A DNA stretch of 64,000 nucleotides. Origin: Azorhizobium doebereinerae UFLA1-100 (GTDB lineage Bacteria; Pseudomonadota; Alphaproteobacteria; Rhizobiales; Xanthobacteraceae). A model generated the notes under the pieces. That model did no database searches. It was given only the letters and a program-made list of their open reading frames with translations, and was not told the origin of the DNA. Position numbers and translations under genes: made by a program. The DNA lies in NCBI RefSeq assembly GCF_000473085.1, contig NZ_KI421497.1:36249-100248 (forward strand). The letters are read 5' to 3'. Of this stretch, positions 27,265 to 34,062 are shown piece by piece. Each line of letters opens with the position of its first letter. The first letter of the stretch is position 1.

Positions 27265-28209
27265 TCAGGCCATGGATGCCAGCAGGCGGCGGCCGATGGC
27301 GGCGGTGCCGGCAAGGCCGGGGGTGGGATGCACCACCACATGGGTCGGCACGCCGGCAAGCCGCGCCGCGAACGGCTCATGGTCCTCGAAGGCGGCGCGG
27401 AAGGGCGATTCGGCGAACAAATGCGCCATCGCCGCCGCGACGCCGCCGGGAATATAGACCCCGCCCCGCGCATCGAAGAGCAGGGCATAGTCGCCGAGGA
27501 TGCGCCCGAGGATGCGCAGGAAGACGTGGCAGGTCTCCCGCTCCGGGCCGTCGGCCACGAGGGCGGCGCGGATGATGGCCTGCGAGGTCAGCGCCTCCCC
27601 GGCGAGGATCTCGTGCAGCCGCACCAGGCCGGAGCCGGACAGCACCCGCTCCACGCTCACCGAGCCGAGGTCACGCACCATGTGGGCGAGGATGCGCGCC
27701 TCGTCCGCCATCACCGCGCCGAAGCGCACGTGCCCGCCCTCGCTCGGCATCACCTCGAACGTGTCGCCATGCGGCAGCAGTTGCGCCGTGCCGAGGCCGG
27801 TGCCGGGACCGCAGACCAGGATGGGCGCGCCCGGCACCGCCTTGCCGGCGCCCACCTGGAGCAGATCGGCGCGGCCGAGCGTCGGCACGCCATGGGCCAG
27901 CGCCACGAAATCGTTGAACACCTGCAGCCTGGCGAGCCCCAGCGTGCGGGCCAGCTCCGGCCGCGAGAAGCTCCAGGCCCGGTTGGTCAGCTTCACCGCG
28001 TCGCCGTCCACCGGCCCGGCCACCGCGAACACGCCGGCCTCCGGCCGCGCGCCGCCGGTCGCTTCGAAATAAGCGGTGAACAGCTCCTCCAGCGTGGCGT
28101 GGCCGTCATTGGCCTCGACCCGCACGTCGAACGGCCGGCCGTCGGCCCCGGCGCGGGCGATGCGGGTGGAGGTGCCGCCGATGTCGGCGAGCAGGACCGT
28201 GGAAGCCAT
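27265..28209 (-). CDS. glk: Glucokinase (ROK-independent bacterial Glk type)
   Basis: 314 residues of the Pfam Glucokinase family, which phosphorylates glucose with ATP. Phosphate-loop LLADIGGTSTRIA is at residues 6-18, the sugar-site region VFNDFVALAHGVPTLG near 100 (Asn-Asp with the catalytic aspartate), GPGTGLGTAQLLP, and EGGHVRFG; the late GGVYIPGGVAAAM is also typical. No ROK zinc-binding cysteines are present. The start at 28209 was chosen since the longer frame lacks homology. An inverted repeat lies 27 bp upstream. Confidence 0.93.
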   Translation of the reverse strand: MASTVLLADIGGTSTRIARAGADGRPFDVRVEANDGHATLEELFTAYFEATGGARPEAGVFAVAGPVDGDAVKLTNRAWSFSRPELARTLGLARLQVFNDFVALAHGVPTLGRADLLQVGAGKAVPGAPILVCGPGTGLGTAQLLPHGDTFEVMPSEGGHVRFGAVMADEARILAHMVRDLGSVSVERVLSGSGLVRLHEILAGEALTSQAIIRAALVADGPERETCHVFLRILGRILGDYALLFDARGGVYIPGGVAAAMAHLFAESPFRAAFEDHEPFAARLAGVPTHVVVHPTPGLAGTAAIGRRLLASMA

Positions 28210-28517
28210 GGAGGGTCTCCGGTAACGCGGGACGGGGACCCTACAAGCTGAGGGTCCGTGATCCAAACGCCCAAAACCGCCATGGGGTCCGGCGGCTCGT
28301 GATACCGCCCAGTGGCGTCGGCGCGGATGGTCCCGTAAGGTGAGGGTCCGACAAGGGATGTGTCCAGGGGACTGGCGCTTACCCCGAAGCGGCGTACATA
28401 AAGGGGAGAATGGCGAGGCACGTGCCGTCCGGCAGCGGCGCGCAGGCTCCCCGGCAAGGGACAACACCCGGTTTTCGCGGCCTCCCGCCTCGGTCACCGG
28501 CAGCATGGCGAAGCGCA
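28210..28517. other. Divergent intergenic stretch between glk and the Tim44-like gene
   Basis: 308 bp without a supported gene. It holds the glk-proximal inverted repeat (28236-28257). TGAGGGTCCG occurs at 28249-28258 and again at 28341-28350, the second with a partial inverted partner GGTCCC at 28329-28334. Confidence 0.45.
28236..28257. promoter_or_regulatory. Inverted repeat in the glk leader
   Basis: GGACCCT (28236-28242) and AGGGTCC (28251-28257) pair around eight bases. Located 27 bp before the glk start codon on the minus strand, it could be an operator or an mRNA hairpin. Half of it recurs near 28341. Confidence 0.4.
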
Positions 28518-29237
28518 GTGCTCGATATCTATACGATTATTTTTCTGGCTCTGGCCGTGTTCATCTTCGTGCGGCTGCGCAGCGTGCTCGGCCAGCGGAC
28601 GGGGCGCGAACGCCCGCCCTACGACCCCTTCTCCCGCGACGCGGCGCGTCCGCCGGCGCAGGACAACGTGGTGAACCTGCCAGAGCGCGCGCCCGACGTG
28701 GCGCCCAATCCGGCCGCCCCGACGCCGGCCGCGCCGCCGCTGCCCGGTGGCTTCCGCTGGCAGGGCGTGGCCGAGGAGGGCTCGCCGCTGGCCGCCGCCC
28801 TCGACCAGATCGCCGCCGCCGAGCGCGACTTCGACGCCAAGCATTTCATCACCGGCGCCAAGTCCGCCTATGAGATGATCGTGCTGGCCTTCGCCTCCGG
28901 CGACCGCAAGATGCTGAAGGACCTGCTCTCCAAGGACGTCTACGACGGCTTCGTCTCGGCCATCGGCGAGCGCGAGGCGCGCGGCGAGACCATGGAATCG
29001 CGCTTCGTTGCCATCGAGAAGGCCGAGCTGGTGGAAGCCAGCGTGCGTGGGCGCACCGCGCAGCTCACCCTGCGATTCGTCTCGCAGCTCATCTCGGTCA
29101 CCCGCGGCCGCGACGGCGAGGTGGTGGACGGCAGCCCCGACACCGTGGCCGACGTGACCGACGTGTGGACCTTCGCGCGCGAACTCGGCTCCCGCGACCC
29201 CAATTGGAAGCTCGTGGCGACCGAAGCCGCGCAGTAG
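28518..29237 (+). CDS. Tim44/TimA family membrane-anchored protein
   Basis: 239 residues from a GTG start. One N-terminal membrane segment (IYTIIFLALAVFIFVRLRSVLG), a proline/alanine-rich linker (residues 45-75), then the Tim44-like domain: FDAKHFITGAKSAYEMIVLA, DLLSKDVYDGFVSAI, ESRFVAIEKAELVEA and DVWTFAREL near the end. This alphaproteobacterial family is related to mitochondrial Tim44 and is thought to be envelope-associated. The order Tim44-like, mltA, Smr, XRE is conserved in Hyphomicrobiales and lies downstream of secB in several relatives. The GTG was chosen because the membrane helix begins right after it. Confidence 0.85.
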   Translation: MLDIYTIIFLALAVFIFVRLRSVLGQRTGRERPPYDPFSRDAARPPAQDNVVNLPERAPDVAPNPAAPTPAAPPLPGGFRWQGVAEEGSPLAAALDQIAAAERDFDAKHFITGAKSAYEMIVLAFASGDRKMLKDLLSKDVYDGFVSAIGEREARGETMESRFVAIEKAELVEASVRGRTAQLTLRFVSQLISVTRGRDGEVVDGSPDTVADVTDVWTFARELGSRDPNWKLVATEAAQ

Positions 29238-29244
29238 CCCGGCC

Positions 29245-30534
29245 ATGCGGGCGCCGGCCAGAACGGGGCGGTGGCCCGGCCGCCGCGCAGTCGCGGCGGC
29301 GATCCTCGGGGCGGGCCTCGCCTTGATCGGCGCCGCCGCAGCAGCCATGCCCGACGCTCCGCGCCCCGCTGTCGCACCCTCCGCCGCCAAGGCTTCCTCC
29401 GCCGAAGCCTTGCATCCGGTCGCCGCGCCGGAGATCGCCGGGGCGACGCTCAGCCCGGTGGGCTTCGGCGACCTGCCCGGCTGGGCCGCGGACGATGCCG
29501 CCGCCGCCTTCTCGACCTTCCTGACCTCCTGCCGCGCCATCGAGACGGCGCCGGCCGAGGTCGGCCCCGCCTCCAACCCGCGCCTGCTGCCCGGCTTGCG
29601 CCAGGCCTGCCGCGCGGCGCGGGCGCTCGGCACCGCCGCGCCGTCGTCCGATGTGGCCCGGCTGTTCTTCGAAGCCAATTTCCGCCCCTACGCCATCCGG
29701 CCCGACACCGGCCCGCAGGGCTTCCTCACCGGTTATTACGAGCCCGAGGTGGAGGGCGCGCTGGCGCCCGGCGCCGGCTATGGCGTGCCGGTCTATGCCC
29801 GCCCGCCCGACCTGATCCCCGGCGATGCCGCCGCCCCCAGCAACAAGGGCCCGGTGTTCCGGCTGGAGGACGGCCGGCGCGTGCCCTATTGGGACCGCGC
29901 CGCCATCGAGGACGGCGCGCTGGCCGGCCGGGGGCTGGAGATCTGCTGGCTGAAGGACCCCATCGACCTGTTCTTCATGCAGATCCAGGGCTCCGCCCGC
30001 GTCCGCCTGCCCGACGGGCGGGTGATGCGGCTGAATTACGACGGCCACAACGGGCAGGGCTACGTGCCGGTGGGCCGGCTGCTGATCGAGCGCGGCCTCG
30101 TGCCGCGCAGCGAGATGTCCATGGACCGCATCCGCGCTTTCATGGAGGCCGACCCGGCCGCCGGCCGGGCGCTGCGCCGCGAGAACCCCTCCTACGTCTT
30201 CTTCAAGGCGGTGCCGCTCGGCGCCGACGAAGGCGCGCTGGGCGCCCAGGGCGTGGGGCTGACGCCGGGCCGCTCCATCGCCATCGACCGGGCGCTGCAC
30301 GGCTACGGCACGCCGGTCTTCATCAGCGCCCGCCTGCCGATCCGCTCGGCCGCGCCGGAGACGCCGTTCCAGCGGCTGATGATCGCGCAGGACACCGGCT
30401 CGGCCATCGTCGGCCCCGCCCGCGCCGATTTGTTCTTCGGCGCCGGCCCGGAGGCGGGACGGATCGCCGGGCGCATCCGCGACCCCGGCGCCTTCTTCCT
30501 CCTGGTGCCGCGCCTCGCGGGGGGCACGCCATGA
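29245..30534 (+). CDS. mltA: Membrane-bound lytic murein transglycosylase A
   Basis: 429 residues. An Arg-rich start is followed by a signal/anchor segment (AVAAAILGAGLALIGAAAAA). The MltA domain begins near residue 150 with TGPQGFLTGYYEPEVEGALA and continues to DLFFMQIQGSARVRLPDGRVMRLNYDGHNGQGY; the C-terminal 3D domain has the aspartates in MIAQDTGSAIVGPARADLFFG. It cleaves peptidoglycan glycan strands to 1,6-anhydromuropeptides. No lipobox cysteine is evident, so anchoring may be by the N-terminal helix. Its stop overlaps the Smr gene start by 4 bp (ATGA). Confidence 0.94.
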   Translation: MRAPARTGRWPGRRAVAAAILGAGLALIGAAAAAMPDAPRPAVAPSAAKASSAEALHPVAAPEIAGATLSPVGFGDLPGWAADDAAAAFSTFLTSCRAIETAPAEVGPASNPRLLPGLRQACRAARALGTAAPSSDVARLFFEANFRPYAIRPDTGPQGFLTGYYEPEVEGALAPGAGYGVPVYARPPDLIPGDAAAPSNKGPVFRLEDGRRVPYWDRAAIEDGALAGRGLEICWLKDPIDLFFMQIQGSARVRLPDGRVMRLNYDGHNGQGYVPVGRLLIERGLVPRSEMSMDRIRAFMEADPAAGRALRRENPSYVFFKAVPLGADEGALGAQGVGLTPGRSIAIDRALHGYGTPVFISARLPIRSAAPETPFQRLMIAQDTGSAIVGPARADLFFGAGPEAGRIAGRIRDPGAFFLLVPRLAGGTP

Positions 30535-31169
30535 CCCGCAAGGGCCGGCGCCGCCACCTGCGCGAGGACGAGCGCCATCTCTGGGAGCATGTGGCGCGCT
30601 CCGTCGCCCCCCTGCGCCCGGCCCGCACGCTGGCCCTGCCGCCGCCCAAGGCGCCGGAGCCGGTGCCGCCGGACGCCCTGCTGCCCGAGGACGATCCGGC
30701 CAGGCCCGCACCGAAATCCATCTCGGCCAAGCCGGGCCCGCCCAAAACCGCCGCACCCAAGCCCGCCGCCCGCAAGCCCCTGGTGCCGCCGGTACCCGCC
30801 CCGCCGCCGCTGGCGAAGCTGGAGCCCAAGGTGCGGCGCAAGCTCAACCGCGGCGCCGACGTGGATGCCCGGCTCGACCTGCACGGCCTCACCCAGGCCG
30901 CCGCCCACCACCGGCTGCACCTGTTCATGGTCGAGGCGCAGGCGGCCGGGCACAGCCTCGTCCTCGTCATCACCGGCAAGGGCGGCCGCGAGGAGGCCTT
31001 CGGCGGCGGGCTCGACGGCGGCCGGGGCGTGCTGCGGCGGATCGTGCCGCAATGGCTGACCGACCACACCCTGCGCGCCTATGTGGTGGGCTTCGAGAAT
31101 GCCGCGCGGCACCATGGCGGGGACGGCGCGCTCTATGTGCGCATCCGCCGCCGGCGGGCGCGGCCATGA
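30531..31169 (+). CDS. Smr/MutS2 C-terminal domain protein
   Basis: 212 residues. The first half is a basic, proline-rich linker (many PKP and APP runs, residues 45-105). The Smr domain follows: LDLHGLTQAAAHHRLHLFM (about 120-140), LVLVITGKGGREE and VLRRIVPQWL, ending with YVVGFENAARHHGGDGALYVRIRRRR. The LDLHG and TGxGG motifs mark the DNA/RNA-nicking Smr family; the cellular role of stand-alone Smr proteins is poorly known. Coupled to mltA by a 4-bp overlap. Confidence 0.9.
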   Translation: MTRKGRRRHLREDERHLWEHVARSVAPLRPARTLALPPPKAPEPVPPDALLPEDDPARPAPKSISAKPGPPKTAAPKPAARKPLVPPVPAPPPLAKLEPKVRRKLNRGADVDARLDLHGLTQAAAHHRLHLFMVEAQAAGHSLVLVITGKGGREEAFGGGLDGGRGVLRRIVPQWLTDHTLRAYVVGFENAARHHGGDGALYVRIRRRRARP

Positions 31170-31179
31170 GGACAAGGCC

Positions 31180-31545
31180 TTGACCCCGTTCGGCCGCCGG
31201 GTGCGGGAATTGCGCGCGGCGCGCGGCGCCACCTTGTCCGACATGGCGGTGGCCATCGGCGTGTCGCCGACCTATCTGTCGGCGCTGGAAAACGGCAAGC
31301 GCGGCAAGCCCACCTGGGCCATGGTCCAGCGCATCATCGCCTATTTCAACGTGATCTGGGACGAGGCGGAGGACCTCCAGCGCCTCGCCGAGGTCTCCCA
31401 TCCGCGCGTCACCGTGGACACCGCCGGCCTGTCGCCCGAGGCCACGGAACTGGCCAACCTGCTGGCGGTCGAGATCGCCCACCTGCCGCCGGAGGCGGTG
31501 GCCGAGCTGCTCGGGCGCCTGAAGATCCTGCGCAAGCGGGCCTGA
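31180..31545 (+). CDS. XRE family helix-turn-helix regulator
   Basis: 121 residues from a TTG start. A GAGGACAAGG ribosome site lies directly upstream, and the domain begins at once with LTPFGRRVRELRAARGATLSDMAVAIGVSP. The helix-turn-helix is ATLSDMAVAIGVSPTYLSALENGKRGKP, the classical lambda-repressor type with the ExG turn. The C-terminal half (LSPEATELANLLAVEIAHLP) is helical. It begins 10 bp after the Smr gene and is probably part of the mltA operon; no target is evident. The TTG start is inferred because no ATG or GTG upstream leaves the domain intact without adding frame overlap. Confidence 0.85.
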   Translation: MTPFGRRVRELRAARGATLSDMAVAIGVSPTYLSALENGKRGKPTWAMVQRIIAYFNVIWDEAEDLQRLAEVSHPRVTVDTAGLSPEATELANLLAVEIAHLPPEAVAELLGRLKILRKRA

Positions 31546-31581
31546 CCGCCCCTTCGGGTACTCCCTTACGCCAGGCCGCGC

Positions 31582-31606
31582 GGAACCCCGGTTTGCTCCG
31601 GGCGTT
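31582..31606 (+). promoter_or_regulatory. EcfG-type (general stress response) promoter
   Basis: GGAAC at 31582-31586, a 16-base spacer and CGTT at 31603-31606 match the alphaproteobacterial EcfG consensus (GGAAC-N16/17-CGTT) exactly. The gene that follows, 51 bp on, encodes a PRC-barrel protein, a typical member of the EcfG regulon. The spacer also forms a hairpin with the boxes (GGAACCCCGG and CCGGGCGTTCC). Confidence 0.75.
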
Positions 31607-31656
31607 CCTTCCTGGAGACGGCGCCGCACGACCGGCGCCGCAACGGGAGAACCGCC

Positions 31657-31959
31657 ATGGAACATCGCGATGAAACCACCTCGCTCATCTCCATCGGGAA
31701 GGTGAAGAACACCGACGTCTACGACACCGAGGGCAATCATCTCGGGATGGTGGGCGACGTGCTCATCGACAAGCGCAGCGGCGTCATCACCGGGGCGATC
31801 GTGACCTTCGGCAGCGTGCTGGGGCTCGGCGGCGACGAGCGGCAGGTGCCCTGGGTCAGCCTCAAGTACGACACCCGCCAGGGCGGCTACGTGCTCGGCG
31901 TGCCGCTGCGCCAGCCGGACGGCGCGCCGGCCTTCTCCCCCTACGCCGCCGCCATCTGA
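31657..31959 (+). CDS. PRC-barrel domain protein
   Basis: 100-residue single PRC-barrel: VKNTDVYDTEGNHLGMVGDVLIDKRSG, then ITGAIVTFGSVLGLGGDERQVPW and LKYDTRQGGYVLGVP. PRC-barrel proteins of this small type occur in stress regulons of alphaproteobacteria and may bind RNA or other proteins; the molecular role is not established. A GGGAG ribosome site precedes the ATG. Next to a paralogue at 32017 with about half the core residues shared, so a tandem duplication. Expression from the EcfG promoter at 31582 is expected in stationary phase or osmotic stress. Confidence 0.9.
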   Translation: MEHRDETTSLISIGKVKNTDVYDTEGNHLGMVGDVLIDKRSGVITGAIVTFGSVLGLGGDERQVPWVSLKYDTRQGGYVLGVPLRQPDGAPAFSPYAAAI

Positions 31960-32016
31960 CGGCAGGTCCAAATTGGCCCGGAGCGCGCCGGGCGCACGAC
32001 ACCAGAGGAGAATCCC

Positions 32017-32382
32017 ATGGACGTGATCGAAGAAACCCACAGCCTCATCGCCGGGGACAAGGTCGCCGGCACCAGCGTCTACAATCGCGCCGGCGAGAAG
32101 ATCGGCGCCATCCACGACGTGATGATCGACAAGCGCTCGGGCAAGGTGGCCTATGCGGTGATGTCGTTCGGCGGCTTCCTCGGTCTCGGGGAGAGCTATC
32201 ACCCCCTGCCCTGGTCCACGCTCGACTATGACGTCGGCCAGGGCGGCTATGTGGTCGACCTGTCGCGCGACCAGCTCAAGGGCGCGCCGCATTACGGCGC
32301 CGAGGACCGGCCGCGCTGGGACCGCGACTATGAAACCCGCCTGCATGATTACTACCACGCGCCCTATTACTGGGGCATGTAG
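32017..32382 (+). CDS. PRC-barrel domain protein (paralogue)
   Basis: 121 residues, the same fold as the gene before: VAGTSVYNRAGEKIGAIHDVMIDKRSGKVAYAVMSFGGFLGLGE, then HPLPWSTLDYDVGQGGYVVDL. The aromatic C-terminus (WDRDYETRLHDYYHAPYYWGM) is longer than in the first copy and typical of the Rhizobiales sub-family. Preceded by CCAGAGGAGAA ribosome site. The 57-bp gap to the first copy has no EcfG boxes, so it is probably read from the upstream promoter. Confidence 0.9.
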   Translation: MDVIEETHSLIAGDKVAGTSVYNRAGEKIGAIHDVMIDKRSGKVAYAVMSFGGFLGLGESYHPLPWSTLDYDVGQGGYVVDLSRDQLKGAPHYGAEDRPRWDRDYETRLHDYYHAPYYWGM

Positions 32383-32418
32383 CATTCACGGGGCCGGCGG
32401 GCTCGGCGAACCGACGGC

Positions 32419-33543
32419 TCAAGGGTGGTTGAAGAGAGCCACCACGCTGTGAGGAGCATCGACGCCGAAGAACCGCGCGTGGTTGCGGGCGGTCTCGGCG
32501 GCGACGTCGGCGCTTCGAGGAAACAGCCTGTTCTCATATCTGGCGAGCGCGGCATCGATATCATCGGGATTGGCGATGATCGCCTCGGCGAGCTCGGCGC
32601 CGTCGAGCAAGGCGAGGTTCGCCCCCTCCCCCGCAAAGGGGGACATCAGATGCGCCGCATCGCCGACCAGGGTCAGGCCGAGGGCGCGGTTCCAGCGATG
32701 GCCGACCGGAAGCGCGAAGATGGGCCGAAGAATTGGGCTCGTGTCGCTTGCCGTGATGAGAGCGGTGAGTGGCAGCGCCCAACCCGCGAACTGTTCGGCG
32801 ACCTGGGCAAGACCGGTTCCCGCGTCGCTGAAATCCAGGGCCACGAACCAATCCCATGGCCGGTTCAGGGCAGCGTAGGTGCGAAGCGTGCCGTCCGCGT
32901 AACGATGAGCAAGAATGCCCTGGCCCGGAGCCACGGCCATCAAGGTGCCCTCGCCAATCGCGTCGGCGCTGGCCTTCAGGCGCGTGGCGCCCTCCAGCAC
33001 CGTGGTTTCGACAAACGAAGTGCCCGTGTAGGCCGGCGTCGCGTCCGACAGCAGCGGGCGCACCTTCGACCAGGCGCCGTCAGCGCCCACCACCAGGTCA
33101 GTCACCGCCGTGGAGCCGTTGGCGAAACTGATCCGGTGCCGTCCGTCGCCGCGCGGCTCGATGCCGGTGACCTTGTGACCCCATTTGATCGTTTGAGGCG
33201 GAAGGGAATCGATCAGCATCTGGCGAAGATCGCCACGGTCGATCTCCGGGCGATCATTTCTGTGGCTCCCCGGCTTGTCGAACAGAATTGTCCCATCCTT
33301 CTCGACGATGCGTTTGGCATCTTCACCGGTGCGAACACGGTCGAGGAAGGTCTCGAAAAGCCCGGCGGCCTTAAGCGCGATCTGGCCGTTGTGCGCGTGG
33401 ATATCGAGCAGCCCGCCCTGTGTTCTGGTGCTGGCGGAGACTTCGGCTTCGTAGATCGTCGCCGGGATGCCGCGGAGATGCAGAACACGGGCGAGGGTGA
33501 GGCCGCCGAGCCCGGCGCCGATGATTGTGAGGGGGAAAGGCAT
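32419..33543 (-). CDS. TetX-like FAD-dependent monooxygenase
   Basis: 374 residues. Rossmann motif [21 protein letters not shown] is at residues 4-24, then [51 protein letters not shown] (the DG-type motif region), and the FAD-pyrophosphate motif [30 protein letters not shown]. This order and GGxLDIH, NRxDLRxxL, GDAAHLMxPFAGxGxN blocks are those of TetX and related hydroxylases that act on tetracyclines or other polycyclic phenols. Not every relative inactivates tetracycline; substrate is unknown. The gene stands alone, convergent with the PRC genes, with a lower-GC upstream gap, and may be acquired. Confidence 0.8.
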   Translation of the reverse strand: MPFPLTIIGAGLGGLTLARVLHLRGIPATIYEAEVSASTRTQGGLLDIHAHNGQIALKAAGLFETFLDRVRTGEDAKRIVEKDGTILFDKPGSHRNDRPEIDRGDLRQMLIDSLPPQTIKWGHKVTGIEPRGDGRHRISFANGSTAVTDLVVGADGAWSKVRPLLSDATPAYTGTSFVETTVLEGATRLKASADAIGEGTLMAVAPGQGILAHRYADGTLRTYAALNRPWDWFVALDFSDAGTGLAQVAEQFAGWALPLTALITASDTSPILRPIFALPVGHRWNRALGLTLVGDAAHLMSPFAGEGANLALLDGAELAEAIIANPDDIDAALARYENRLFPRSADVAAETARNHARFFGVDAPHSVVALFNHP

Positions 33544-34062
33544 GGACGCGCTCCTGTCGTCAGCCGCGGCGCGCAAAGACGCTGACGGCGGCGAAGGCCT
33601 GACTCGTCAGGCGATTGGCTGGGAGACGCTGGCCTGACCGCGCTAAACGCTGGGCCAGGATGCATTCGACGGCTTGGGACGGGCCGTCATTTTCGCGACG
33701 GTTCGACGTTACAGCGATCGACGGCGCGATACAATTAAGGTCCCGACCAATGGCGGAAGTGACGCACGCGAGCGGCGCTACCGCCCCTCGCAAGGACATC
33801 GGCGTCGCGGGCCCCATCCCACCCTGAACAGCCCGCCGGAATACCCGCCTTGAGCGCTGGCGCTCGTCTCTGCCCGTTCCGGTGCATCCCGTCCTTCCAG
33901 GGCGTGAATGACCGGGGACGCGACCTCCCGACGGTGCCGGGCCGCGCCGGCCGGGCGCGGCCCAACAGCCTTGTGACCGCCGGCGGCCCCGCCCGCGCTG
34001 GCGGGACGGCCCTCCCGTGCTAAGCTCCCTTCTTTGGACGGGCTGTGTCGAGCGGAGGGTCC
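33544..34062. other. Intergenic stretch between the flavin monooxygenase and the TIGR02302 gene
   Basis: 519 bp with no supported gene; short open frames on both strands (for example 33615-33827) lack ribosome sites and family resemblance. On the minus strand TTGTAT and TAACGT are spaced 17 bases apart near 33708-33737 and could be the monooxygenase promoter. Confidence 0.4.

Noticed and set aside
28505-28873. Alternative frame starting MAKRSARYLYDYF overlapping the Tim44-like gene
   Set aside because: It turns into arginine/alanine noise, while the GTG-started frame shows the membrane helix and Tim44-like domain.
33615-33827. 70-codon frame upstream of the TetX-like gene as a divergent regulator
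   Set aside because: No ribosome site, no helix-turn-helix pattern, and too short for a MarR or TetR regulator.
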